A stretch of 64,000 bases of DNA from Pyxidicoccus parkwaysis (lineage in GTDB: Bacteria; Myxococcota; Myxococcia; Myxococcales; Myxococcaceae): NCBI RefSeq assembly GCF_017301735.1, contig NZ_CP071090.1, forward strand, positions 1,798,001-1,862,000, given 5' to 3'. The notes below the pieces were generated by a model that saw only the letters and a program-made list of their open reading frames with translations, was not told the origin of the DNA and ran no database searches. Both the position numbers and the translations under genes were made by a program. Shown here piece after piece: positions 1 to 9,104 of this stretch; the stretch's first letter is position 1; each line of letters begins with the position of its first letter.

Positions 1-381
1 GACCTCGTCTTCTACTCGGGAGGCAAGGCCCTCAACGGCACGTGGCTGGCCCCGCGCCTCAAGTACGACGCGCGCCTGGCCCCGCTCCTGGGCACCTGGT
101 TCGGCGGCCTGGAGGGCGCGCCCGAGAGCTTCCTGTCCTTCTACATGGACGGCACCTTCCGCTACACCCGCGAGCCCCTGGAAGGCGGTGGCCCTACCTC
201 CGTCACGGGCACGTACACGCTGTCCGGAAGCAGACTGTCCCTGGACGTGCCGAAGCGCGGAAAGGTGGCCGCGCGCCTCCAGAAGGGCGGAGACGAGGGC
301 GTACGGATGCCGGAGGCCACCCTCGAGGTCGAAGGGCCCGTGGCGGAAGAATGGGGCCGCGAGTTTCGCGGCAAGCCCTGA
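1..381 (+). CDS. C-terminal part of an unrecognised protein (5' truncated by window edge)
   Basis: The reading frame is open from base 1 and ends at TGA 379-381, leaving 126 residues of a gene whose start lies outside the window. The visible part holds aromatic and glycine motifs such as GTWFGG and DGTFRYT, followed by GTYTLSGSRLSLD, which reads like alternating beta strands of a small beta-barrel or lipocalin-type fold. That fold guess is inference only. Codon use is the GC-rich third-position pattern of the surrounding genes. It points at the zinc-ribbon gene on the other strand, so the two are convergent with about 60 bases between. I do not recognise a family. Confidence 0.6.
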   Translation, partial: DLVFYSGGKALNGTWLAPRLKYDARLAPLLGTWFGGLEGAPESFLSFYMDGTFRYTREPLEGGGPTSVTGTYTLSGSRLSLDVPKRGKVAARLQKGGDEGVRMPEATLEVEGPVAEEWGREFRGKP

Positions 382-441
382 GCCCGGCCAGGGAGGCGGC
401 GAGCGCCACCCGGCCAAAGGCCCCGGGGAGGAGCCGGGCGC

Positions 442-843
442 CTAGAGGGCCGCCAGCTTCTTCTTCGAGCTGAAGTGGCGGAAGAAGGCGATGATTTCTT
501 CCACGGCCACCTTCACGTCGGTGGCGTCCTGGAATTCCGACTCCAGGAAGATGCCACCGCACGACTCGCACGTGTCGTAGTGGAGCGGGTGCTGGCGGTC
601 ACCCCCGTCCACGCGGACAAGGTCCACCTGGCATTCGGGGCATTGGCCCGTCAATGCCTCCGCATCTACCTTGCCGCCCTGGCTCTCCAGCCCGGGGAGG
701 TTGTTGTGGAGGAGGACCCGGTTCAGGTCCGCGACGTCGATCCAGAGACCGCCGCACTCTCCACACTTTCGCAACGTCAAGTCTTCCCCCTCGAGATCTG
801 CCATCTCGACGTTGCAGCTGGGGCAATCCATGGGGCGGTTCAT
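442..843 (-). CDS. Double zinc-ribbon (zf-TFIIB type) protein
   Basis: The 133-residue product has two zinc-ribbon modules. The first is CPSC near the N-terminus with CGECGG about 20 residues later. The second is CPEC followed by CESCGG. The CxxC...CxxCGG-W/I pattern is that of the zf-TFIIB family of small bacterial zinc proteins of unknown function. The C-terminus is a basic helix ending KKKLAAL. The frame stays open up to 915, but that extension looks non-coding. ATG 843 has AGGAG almost touching it, and ATG 831 has the same AGGAG 13 bases upstream, so the true start is one of these two. It is monocistronic as far as can be seen, lying between the convergent gene tail on the left and murA on the right. 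Confidence 0.8.
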   Translation of the reverse strand: MNRPMDCPSCNVEMADLEGEDLTLRKCGECGGLWIDVADLNRVLLHNNLPGLESQGGKVDAEALTGQCPECQVDLVRVDGGDRQHPLHYDTCESCGGIFLESEFQDATDVKVAVEEIIAFFRHFSSKKKLAAL

Positions 844-972
844 TCTCCTGCAGTGGGGGAGGGATGCTCCCCAGTGGTTCGGAGAATGATAGGTCGTGCG
901 AAAATTCGGATGCAACCCACGTTGCCGCTTCTGTTGGCAACGCGCCGTCTCGTCGCCCCTCCCCTCAGTCCC

Positions 973-2244
<1,272 letters not shown>

Positions 2245-2258
2245 GGTTCCCTGCGTCT

Positions 2259-3140
2259 TCAGCCCTGTGGCCCGTCAGCCACGGGCTGTGTCCCAAATGC
2301 CATGCGCTCCCGCCGCTCCAGGTCCTTCTCCACGCGCGCGTCGACGTAACCCGCGGCCTCGAGGAGCTCCAGGACGGCGGGGCCCTGTGTCTCGCCAATC
2401 TCCATTGCAAGGAGCCCGCCAGGCTCCAGCCACCGTCGCGCACCCGTCACCACCCGGCGGACGGCGACGAGCCCGTCCGGCCCGCCGTCCAGCGCCAGCT
2501 TCGGCTCGCGCCGCACCTCGGGGGAGAGCGTCGCGATTTCCGCCGTGTCGATGTAGGGCGGGTTGGAGACCACCACCCGGAAGCGCGCGTCCGGCGGCAG
2601 CGGGGAGAAGAGGTCCCCCTGCAGCACCGTCACCCGGTCCGCCACCTTGAGGGCTTCCGCATTCTCCCTCGCCAGCGCGCAGGCGTCCGGGGACAAATCG
2701 GTGGCCACCACCGTGGCCTGCGGGCGCTCGGCCGCGAGGCTGATGGCGATGCAGCCCGAGCCCGTGCACACGTCCAGGGCCCGTGACGGAGCGTCCTTCG
2801 GCAGCATGCGCAGCGCCGCCTCCACGAGCAGCTCCGTCTCCGGGCGCGGAATCAGCACGCGCGCGTCCACCTTGAAGGTGCGGTTGTAGAACTCCTTCAC
2901 GCCGGTGAGGTACTGCGTGGGCTCACCATTCAGGCGCCGCTCGATGAGGCCGCGGAAGGTGCCCAGCTCCTCCTTGGAGAGGGGCCGGTCCAGGTCCACG
3001 TAGAGGCGGACGCGGCCCAGCTTGAGCACGTGCGACAGGAGCACCTCGGCGGTGAGCCGGGGGCTGTCCACCTGCCGCTTCTCGAAGTGCTGCGTCGTCC
3101 AGGTGAGGACCCTGCGGATGGTCCAGGTCTCGCTGGTCAT
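2259..3140 (-). CDS. prmC: Release factor glutamine methyltransferase (PrmC/HemK)
   Basis: PrmC uses S-adenosylmethionine to methylate the glutamine of the GGQ motif in class I release factors. The 293-residue protein has the helical N-terminal domain (residues 1-85), a Rossmann SAM-binding segment with [14 protein letters not shown] near 123-135, and the diagnostic NPPY at 193-196 that holds the substrate glutamine. A downstream GGPDGL motif is also typical of HemK. ATG 3140 was chosen because it overlaps the prfA stop by 4 bases (ATGA). A longer open frame exists to 3470, but that part is antisense-type sequence inside prfA. The direct coupling to prfA, its substrate's gene, supports the assignment. 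Confidence 0.96.
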   Translation of the reverse strand: MTSETWTIRRVLTWTTQHFEKRQVDSPRLTAEVLLSHVLKLGRVRLYVDLDRPLSKEELGTFRGLIERRLNGEPTQYLTGVKEFYNRTFKVDARVLIPRPETELLVEAALRMLPKDAPSRALDVCTGSGCIAISLAAERPQATVVATDLSPDACALARENAEALKVADRVTVLQGDLFSPLPPDARFRVVVSNPPYIDTAEIATLSPEVRREPKLALDGGPDGLVAVRRVVTGARRWLEPGGLLAMEIGETQGPAVLELLEAAGYVDARVEKDLERRERMAFGTQPVADGPQG

Positions 3141-4228
3141 GCTTCGGGAGTGGGGGGCTTCGGGCCCGTCTGGTCCTTGAGCGCCGCGGCCTGGAAGTGG
3201 GTCCGGCAGGCCGTCATCACGTCCTCGATGCCGCCCACCATGATGCCCGGCAGGTTGTGCACGGTGAGGCCGATGCGGTGGTCCGTCAGCCGGTCCTGCG
3301 GGAAGTTGTACGTGCGAATCTTCTCGGCCCGGTCGCCGGAGCCCACCTGCGCGCGCCGCGTGGAGTCGCGCTCGTTGCGGATGCGCTCCTGCTCGATTTC
3401 GTAGAGCTTGGCCCGCAGCATGCGCAGCGCCATGTTGCGATTCTTCAGCTGGCTCTTCTCCTGCTGGCACTTCACCACGATGCCCGTCGGGTGGTGGATG
3501 AGGCGCACCGCGGAGTCCGTGGTGTTGACGCTCTGGCCGCCCGAGCCCGTCGAGCGCATCACCTGCATCTCGATGTCGGCCGGGTTGATTTGGATGTCCA
3601 CGTCCTCGGCCTCCGGCATCACGGAGACGGTAATCGTGGAGGTGTGGATGCGGCCCTGCGTCTCGGTGGCTGGCACGCGCTGCACGCGGTGCACGCCGGA
3701 CTCGTACTTCATGTGGCTGAAGACGGCGTCCCCGGACAGCGTCACCGTGGCGTCCTTCACGCCGCCCGCGTTGCCCGGGCTCATGTCAAGGATGTCCGCC
3801 TTCCAACCCTTCCGGTCGGCGTAGCGGAGGTACATCTGCATGACCTCCTCCGCGAAGAGGGCCGCCTCGTCTCCGCCCGCGCCGGCGCGAATCTCGAGGA
3901 TGACGTTCTTCTCGTCGTTGGGGTCCTTGGGCAGCAGCAGAATCTTGAGCTGGGCCTCCAGCTCCTCGCGCTGCTCCTTGAGGCCGGGCAGGGCCTCGCG
4001 GGCATAGGCCTTCTCGTCCGCGTCACTGCTGCCCAGCCAGGCTTCGACTTCGTTCAGGTCGGCCAGGACCTTGCGGTAGGTGCGGAAGGTGTCCACCAGC
4101 TTCTCGAGGCTGGCGCGTTCCTTGGAGACCTTCTGGAGCTTCGCCGAGTCGGCGAGCACGTCGGGATTCGACAGGTCGGCGGTGAGGCGCTCGAACCGGC
4201 GCTCGACGTCTTCGAGTTTGTCAATCAT
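3137..4228 (-). CDS. prfA: Peptide chain release factor 1
   Basis: RF1 recognises UAA and UAG stop codons and triggers peptidyl-tRNA hydrolysis on the ribosome. The 363-residue length is normal. GSGGQ at 228-232 is the universal peptidyl-transferase-centre motif. The PAT tripeptide at 186-188 is the stop-codon-reading motif of RF1, as opposed to SPF in RF2. The N-terminal helical domain (residues 1-100) and [12 protein letters not shown] are also typical. It is the first gene of the prfA-prmC-murA operon, and the gene for its methyltransferase overlaps its 3' end by 4 bases. The upstream region up to 4384 is divergent with the small basic gene. Confidence 0.97.
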   Translation of the reverse strand: MIDKLEDVERRFERLTADLSNPDVLADSAKLQKVSKERASLEKLVDTFRTYRKVLADLNEVEAWLGSSDADEKAYAREALPGLKEQREELEAQLKILLLPKDPNDEKNVILEIRAGAGGDEAALFAEEVMQMYLRYADRKGWKADILDMSPGNAGGVKDATVTLSGDAVFSHMKYESGVHRVQRVPATETQGRIHTSTITVSVMPEAEDVDIQINPADIEMQVMRSTGSGGQSVNTTDSAVRLIHHPTGIVVKCQQEKSQLKNRNMALRMLRAKLYEIEQERIRNERDSTRRAQVGSGDRAEKIRTYNFPQDRLTDHRIGLTVHNLPGIMVGGIEDVMTACRTHFQAAALKDQTGPKPPTPEA

Positions 4229-4336
4229 CGTCGTTCCGGGGGGTATTGCCCCTTTGTCCGCCCTCTGGCAAGGGTGGGCGGAGTCAAGAAATTCCTTGGC
4301 TGCTCGGGCGGTCGCATGAAAGAAGGGCCGCCTTCA

Positions 4337-4350
4337 CCGCCATCTGGCGG
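4337..4350 (+). promoter_or_regulatory. Stem-loop in leader of the 40-residue basic gene
   Basis: A perfect 5-bp GC stem (CCGCC / GGCGG) with a 4-base ATCT loop sits 34 bases ahead of ATG 4385. There is no T tract, so it is not an obvious terminator. It could shape the leader of the small gene. This is a sequence observation only. Confidence 0.3.
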
Positions 4351-4384
4351 TCGGTCCCACATCACCTACACGGAGTCCTTCCAC

Positions 4385-4507
4385 ATGCCCGCCCAGAAGG
4401 GAAATCGTTCCAAGAAGAAGCTCGCCAACCGCGCCAAGGGCCGGAAGTCCCAGCTCAAGCGCCGTCGCGCCCGCGCGAAGAAGGGCCAGCGCAACAACAA
4501 GGTGTAG
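4385..4507 (+). CDS. Very basic 40-residue protein, unknown function
   Basis: A 40-residue frame starts at ATG 4385 with GGAG nine bases upstream and ends at TAG 4507. More than 40% of the residues are Lys or Arg (NRSKKKLANRAKGRK, KRRRARAKKG) and there are no acidic residues. That composition suggests binding to RNA, ribosome or DNA, similar in style to small ribosomal proteins such as bL34 or bTHX, but no such family signature is present. It is divergent from prfA and its stop lies 8 bases from the convergent CapA-like gene. The good ribosome site and compact placement argue that it is real. Function is unknown. Confidence 0.65.
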   Translation: MPAQKGNRSKKKLANRAKGRKSQLKRRRARAKKGQRNNKV

Positions 4508-4515
4508 TTGGCCGG

Positions 4516-5745
4516 TTACTCCCTCCCTCGGGCCTCGGGGGAGGGGGGCGGTCGGGCCCACGGCTCCAGCTCGGGCAGCATGTGCTCCACCGCGCCGGAC
4601 GAGTTGGCCAACAGGCGCATGACATCCTCCGCCTCGACGCCCGTCACGGGCACGGGCTGGAAGGGAAACTCCGGGTAGCGGTCAGAGCGCAGGGGCAGCA
4701 CCTCGCTGGACAGGTAACCGCCGGGGCCGAAGCGCGCCTTCCACAGCGCGCTGCGCTTGTCGCGCGGGTTCCAGTTCCCACCGAAGACGAAGTTGCCCAG
4801 CGAGTAGAGGACGGGCGCGCCCTGGAACAGCTCCATGGACTGGAGCACGTGCGGGTGGCTGCCCAGGACGCCGCTGGCTCCGGCCTCAATCGCCGCGTGG
4901 GCCAGGCGCACCTGATACGGCTCCGGCGAGTAGGTGCCCTCGCGGCCCCAGTGGAAGAAGGGCAGCACGATGTCCGCCTGCTGCTTCGCGGCGAGGATGT
5001 CCTCGCGGAGCATGCGCTCCATCACGTCCACGTCGGAGAAGTGCCCGGCCACGCCCGGCGTCGTCTCTGTCGCATAGACTTGCGGGGGCTCGATGTTGCG
5101 CTCGCCGAGGAAGAAGTAGCCGAGGAAGGCCACGCGCAGGCCGCCCACGGTGAGGATGGCGGGCCTGCGCGCCTCGGCGAGGTTGCGGCCCGCGCCGAAG
5201 TGGGGGATGCGCGCCGTCTCCAGCGTCACCAGCGTGTCCACCAGCCCCTGCGCGCCGTAGTCCATCATGTGGTTGTTGGCGAGGCTCACCACGTCCACGC
5301 CGCCCGCCAGCAGCGCGCCCACCAACTCCGGCCGCGCGCGGAAGTTGAAGTTCTTGGGCAGCTTCTCGCCGCCCTCGGTGAAGGGGCACTCCAGGTTGAC
5401 GGCGAAGATGTCGGCCGCGTCACCCAGCGGCTTCACCTCCTTGAAGCCGTACGCGAGCATCTCCTCTCGCGTGCGGCCCTTCGCAAGCTGGTCGTCGAAG
5501 TACGTCTGGAGGTTGTGGCCCAGCGTCACGTCGCCGCCCACCACCAGCGTCAGCGGCTGGACAGGCGTGCCGGCATCCGCTGCCCCGGCGAGCGTGCCCT
5601 GCGGGGCGGGGAGCGTGACGACGCCTGCGTCCGGCGCAGTGGGGACGGGATTGGCGGGCCCCGGCGCTGGAGATGCTTCCGGAGGGGGCGCGGGGCGCGG
5701 ATGACAGGCGGCGAACAGGAGTAGCAGGAGGGCGGCGTGGCGCAT
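4516..5745 (-). CDS. CapA-family (PGA_cap) lipoprotein, probable metallophosphatase fold
   Basis: The 409-residue protein begins with a lipoprotein signal (MRHAALLLLLFAAC, Cys14 the likely lipidated residue), then a Pro/Ala-rich linker, then a CapA-type domain. Its metal-site motifs are in order: GGDVTLG near 70, NLECPF, LANNHMMDYG, HWGREGTY and GSHPHVLQ. These match the PGA_cap family, which includes CapA of poly-gamma-glutamate capsule synthesis and has a calcineurin-like metallo-dependent phosphatase fold. There are no capBCD neighbours, so a capsule role is not supported here. An envelope-anchored hydrolase is the safer reading. It is convergent with the small basic gene and divergent from the TPR gene on the right. 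Confidence 0.85.
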   Translation of the reverse strand: MRHAALLLLLFAACHPRPAPPPEASPAPGPANPVPTAPDAGVVTLPAPQGTLAGAADAGTPVQPLTLVVGGDVTLGHNLQTYFDDQLAKGRTREEMLAYGFKEVKPLGDAADIFAVNLECPFTEGGEKLPKNFNFRARPELVGALLAGGVDVVSLANNHMMDYGAQGLVDTLVTLETARIPHFGAGRNLAEARRPAILTVGGLRVAFLGYFFLGERNIEPPQVYATETTPGVAGHFSDVDVMERMLREDILAAKQQADIVLPFFHWGREGTYSPEPYQVRLAHAAIEAGASGVLGSHPHVLQSMELFQGAPVLYSLGNFVFGGNWNPRDKRSALWKARFGPGGYLSSEVLPLRSDRYPEFPFQPVPVTGVEAEDVMRLLANSSGAVEHMLPELEPWARPPPSPEARGRE

Positions 5746-5765
5746 GGGCGGGGGGAAACTCTACC

Positions 5766-5795
5766 TTGCACCCGCGATTGCGCGGCGCGTAGATT
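5766..5795 (+). promoter_or_regulatory. Candidate promoter giving a near-leaderless TPR mRNA
   Basis: TTGCAC at 5766-5771, an 18-bp spacer, then TAGATT at 5790-5795 fit a weak sigma70-type promoter. The expected transcription start near 5802 lies only about 6 bases before ATG 5808, and no Shine-Dalgarno sequence precedes that ATG. Confidence 0.4.
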
Positions 5796-5807
5796 GCCCG
5801 CGCGCTC

Positions 5808-6623
5808 ATGGCCCGGGAAAAGGACAACATCGCGCTCTCCGACGAGCACAACACTCGCGGAATCGAGCTGGCGGACCGGGGGTGGCTCGACGAGGCCATC
5901 AAGGAGTTCAAGAAGGCCATCGACCTGGACCCCAGCTCGGCCCACGCGCACGACAACCTCGCCACCGTCTACGCGGAGAAGAAGCTCTTCCGCGAGGCGC
6001 TCACCGAGTACCTCACCGCCCTGAAGCTGGAGCCGGAGAGCGCCACGGCGCACTACAACCTGGCCTGCTTCCTCTCCACCCACGCCGGGGAGATGGCCGT
6101 GGAGGAGTACAAGGAAGCCATCGAGTTGGATCCGGAGTACCCGGACGCGCACCTCAACCTCGGCCTCACCTATGCGGACCAGGGCCGGGTGGAGGAGGCC
6201 ATGCGCGAGCTCCAGACGGCGATTGAGCTGGACCCGCAGGATGCCTTCCCGCGTCACGAGCTGGCCGCGCTGATGATGGACGAGGGCGACTACCGCTCCG
6301 CGATTACGCAGCTGAAGGAAGTGGTGCGGCTGGAGCCGGACAACTTCGAGGCGCAGCTGGATTTGGGCATCTGCTACGCGCAGAAGGGCTTCTACGCGGA
6401 AGCGGAGCGCGCCTACGAGCGGGCCCGGGCGCTGAACCCCGAGGACCTGCTGCTCAACTACAACCTGGCGGCGCTGTTCGCGCTCTGGGGGCGTCCGAAG
6501 GACGCGGTGCAGTACCTCCAGAAGTCGCTGACGGCGGACCGGCCCAAGGTGATGGGGTGGCTGTCCACGGACCCCATGTTCGACGCCCTCAAGGGCGACC
6601 CCGACTTCGAAGCCCTGTTCTGA
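5808..6623 (+). CDS. Tetratricopeptide-repeat protein
   Basis: The 271-residue protein is built almost wholly of TPR units of about 34 residues. Repeated signatures are WLDEAIKEFKKAIDLDP, LFREALTEYLTALKLEP, RVEEAMRELQTAIELDP, DYRSAITQLKEVVRLEP and FYAEAERAYERARALNP, giving at least six repeats. There is no signal peptide, so it should be a cytoplasmic scaffold for protein-protein contacts. The C-terminus (LSTDPMFDALKGDPDFEALF) resembles the end motif often seen in TPR proteins. ATG 5808 lacks a ribosome site and may be translated from a leaderless mRNA. It ends 9 bases before the CNNM/CBS gene, so both are probably one operon. Partner and pathway are unknown. Confidence 0.9.
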   Translation: MAREKDNIALSDEHNTRGIELADRGWLDEAIKEFKKAIDLDPSSAHAHDNLATVYAEKKLFREALTEYLTALKLEPESATAHYNLACFLSTHAGEMAVEEYKEAIELDPEYPDAHLNLGLTYADQGRVEEAMRELQTAIELDPQDAFPRHELAALMMDEGDYRSAITQLKEVVRLEPDNFEAQLDLGICYAQKGFYAEAERAYERARALNPEDLLLNYNLAALFALWGRPKDAVQYLQKSLTADRPKVMGWLSTDPMFDALKGDPDFEALF

Positions 6624-6632
6624 GTCACGGCC

Positions 6633-8057
6633 ATGGGAATGGAATGGGTATTCCTCGGGCTGGCGATCCTCCTGGTCTTCGCCAACGGCTTCTTCGTGGC
6701 GACCGAGTTCGCCATCGTGAAGATTCGCGCCACGCGCCTCCAGGCGTTGGTGGATGAGGGCCAGCCCGGCGCCGCCACCGCGCTGAAGATGGTGGGGCAC
6801 CTGGACGCGTACCTGTCCGCGACGCAGTTCGGAATCACGCTGGCGTCGCTGGGGCTGGGCTGGCTGGGTGAGCCGGCCTTCGCGAAGCTGTTGGAGCCGG
6901 TGCTGGAGAAGCTGGTGCCGGACAGCGCCGCTCCGACGGTGGCCCACACCGCGGCGGTGGTCATCGGCTTCAGCATCATCACCTTCCTGCACATCGTCGT
7001 CGGGGAGCTGGCGCCCAAGAGCCTGGCGATTCAGCGCGCCGAGGCCACGACGCTCGCCGTCGCGCTGCCGATGCGGCTGTTCTACTTCGTCTTCTACCCG
7101 GCCATCATCCTGCTCAACGGGCTGGCCGCGTGGGTGCTGCGCCTGTTCGGCCTGCACTCGGTGGGGGAGGAGTCGCACGACGCGCACAGCGAGGACGAGC
7201 TGCGCGTCATCCTGCACAGCTCGGCGCAGGCGGGGGCGATTACGACGGCGCGCGCGGAGCTGCTGGAGCGCGCGCTGGAGATGGCGCAGAAGACGGCGCG
7301 GCAGGTGATGGTGCCGCGCAACCAGGTGAAGTTCCTCGACGTGGAGGAGCCGCTGGACAAGTGCATCGCCGACGCGCGCGCGGCGGGCCACACGTGGCTG
7401 CCGGTGTGCCGCGGCAACCTGGACGAGGTGGAGGGCCTGGTCAACGCGAAGGACCTCTTCTTCCTCCTGTCGCGCGGGGAGCTGCGCAGCCTGGCGCAGG
7501 TGCAGCGGCCGGTGCTCTTCATCCCGGAGAACGCCACGCTGGAGCAGCTCCTGGCCGAGTTCCGCCGCCGCCGCCGTCAGACGGCGCTGGTGGTTGACGA
7601 GCACGGCGGCACGTCCGGCCTCGTCACCATCGCGGACGTGGTGGCCGAAGTCGTCGGAGACGTGGCCGAGCTGGGCCGCCGGGTGGAGGAGGTGCGCTCG
7701 CTGCCGGGCGGCCGCTTCGAGCTGCCGGGCACCACGCAGCTGGATGATTTGGAGGAGCGGCTGGACGTCAACTTCGACCTCGACGAGGACGAAGAGGGCG
7801 AGGTGACGACGATTGCCGGCTACCTCATGGCGCGGCTGGGGCGCGTCCCGGAGAAGGGGGACACGCTCAAGCTCGACATGTGGCGCATCCTCGTGGAGGA
7901 GGTGGACGGGCCGCGCGTGGTGCGCGTGGTGGTGGAGCCGCAGGCCCGCGCCGCCACGCCTCCGCGCCCGTCGTCGGAGACGCAGGCCGCGTCGTCCTCG
8001 GAGCCCGCGGCGCCTTCCGGAGAGACGCCGCCGTCGTCCTCGGGCGAGTCCGCGTAG
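6633..8057 (+). CDS. CNNM/CorC-type membrane protein (hemolysin family, CBS domains)
   Basis: The 474-residue protein has an N-terminal membrane domain (DUF21/CNNM, residues 1-185) with about four hydrophobic segments, for example WVFLGLAILLVFANGFFVA and AVVIGFSIITFLHIVVGELA. ELAPKSLAIQ is a family hallmark. A CBS-pair region follows (about 205-340; MVPRNQVKFLD, TALVVDEHGGTSGLVTI), then a CorC_HlyC transporter-associated domain (about 355-440). Members are implicated in Mg2+ or Co2+ export; the name hemolysin is historical. The C-terminal 35 residues are a Ser/Pro/Ala tail. It follows the TPR gene by 9 bases, and its stop codon abuts the stop of the convergent gene at 8058. Confidence 0.9.
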   Translation: MGMEWVFLGLAILLVFANGFFVATEFAIVKIRATRLQALVDEGQPGAATALKMVGHLDAYLSATQFGITLASLGLGWLGEPAFAKLLEPVLEKLVPDSAAPTVAHTAAVVIGFSIITFLHIVVGELAPKSLAIQRAEATTLAVALPMRLFYFVFYPAIILLNGLAAWVLRLFGLHSVGEESHDAHSEDELRVILHSSAQAGAITTARAELLERALEMAQKTARQVMVPRNQVKFLDVEEPLDKCIADARAAGHTWLPVCRGNLDEVEGLVNAKDLFFLLSRGELRSLAQVQRPVLFIPENATLEQLLAEFRRRRRQTALVVDEHGGTSGLVTIADVVAEVVGDVAELGRRVEEVRSLPGGRFELPGTTQLDDLEERLDVNFDLDEDEEGEVTTIAGYLMARLGRVPEKGDTLKLDMWRILVEEVDGPRVVRVVVEPQARAATPPRPSSETQAASSSEPAAPSGETPPSSSGESA

Positions 8058-8858
8058 CTACTGCTTCGGCTCCTTCTTCGCCGCCTTCTCCGCCACGGCC
8101 TTCTTCATCACCTTCGCCTTGCTGGCGGCGGCCTTGGGCGGCTCCGGACGCTCCACCTTGAGGAGCTCCAGGTCCGTGCTGCCGGCCGTCTCCAGCTTGA
8201 CGATGCCCACGCCGGGCGCGAACCAGATGAAGCTCTCCATGGAGCGTCCCTGGGCGCCGGGGCGACTGGAGCGCGCGGTGGTGATGTTCTTCACCTTGAG
8301 CGCCTTGAACGTCCCGGCGGCCACGGTGACTTCCTCCTCGCCCACCACCGTGGCCTCCTTGTCGAACGTGGTGGCGATGGTGGGCCGCAGGCCGCCCGTC
8401 TTGCTCGCCGGCGGCTGGAGCTTCACGGACAGGCTGTTCTTCCACGTGCCGCCCGGCACCATGGTGGCCGGCGCGGGCACGGCGACGCCCTCGGCGCTCA
8501 CCACCTGCACGTCCATGCCGGACGCGGACAGCAGCGTGCCCTCCAGGCCGCCCAGGCCGGTGCGGATGCCGTCCGAGGTACAAGTGGCCTCCGTCTGGCC
8601 CTCGCGGTTCTTCAGCTTCACCGCGACGGTGCCCTTGAGGCCCTCCGGCACGGGCGTGACGTCCTTCGTGGAGAGCACCATCTCCGAGGACTTGCCTGCC
8701 CGGTAGGTCAGCTTGAGGCCGTCCTCCAGTGGGAAGTACGGGTTGGGGCATGCGGCCGGTGAGGCTACCGCCTGCGTGTCAGACCGGGGTGCTACGTCCG
8801 GCGTAGGGGACGCTCCCATGAGGAGCGTCATGGCAAGGAAGGGCTGGAACGTAGGCAA
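8058..8858 (-). CDS. Secreted protein resembling DUF3108/TapB-type domain
   Basis: The product is 266 residues if the TTG at 8858 is used, and 257 if ATG 8831 is used. GGAGG directly touches the TTG and there is no ribosome site for the ATG, so the start is unsettled. The N-terminus is hydrophobic (FLAMTLLMG), consistent with export. The body starts YFPLEDGLKLTYRAG and later has AAGTFKALKV and SFIWFAPGVGIVKLE, a pattern seen in DUF3108/TapB-like periplasmic proteins that begin with a 'pl..G..w.Y' strand. The C-terminus is a Lys/Ala-rich tail. Its stop is back to back with that of the CNNM gene, with no spacer between the two stop codons. Function is unknown. Confidence 0.7.
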   Translation of the reverse strand: MPTFQPFLAMTLLMGASPTPDVAPRSDTQAVASPAACPNPYFPLEDGLKLTYRAGKSSEMVLSTKDVTPVPEGLKGTVAVKLKNREGQTEATCTSDGIRTGLGGLEGTLLSASGMDVQVVSAEGVAVPAPATMVPGGTWKNSLSVKLQPPASKTGGLRPTIATTFDKEATVVGEEEVTVAAGTFKALKVKNITTARSSRPGAQGRSMESFIWFAPGVGIVKLETAGSTDLELLKVERPEPPKAAASKAKVMKKAVAEKAAKKEPKQ

Positions 8859-9104
8859 CCTCCGGAAAAATCAATTGGAAGGTAGGGTGGGGCTCCCACT
8901 TTGCAACCCCACGGGCCGTCCATGCGTGCGCTGAAGTCGCCTTGTTGAAGGGCAAGCAGCCGAACGTATGGCCACCTGAGGCATGGTCACGCTTGATCGG
9001 CCGGGGGGCGACTGGTACTCCTGCCGATCGTTCCGGGGCCGATTTTTCGGCCTCGCGCTCGCTTTCTCCCTCGTACTCCGCGCGTCACCCAGGAGCCCGC
9101 TGGC

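Noticed and set aside
4257..4282. TCCGCCC ... GGGCGGA inverted repeat as a terminator
   Set aside because: It lies in the divergent leader between prfA and the small basic gene, with no T tract; both genes start there, so termination makes no sense.
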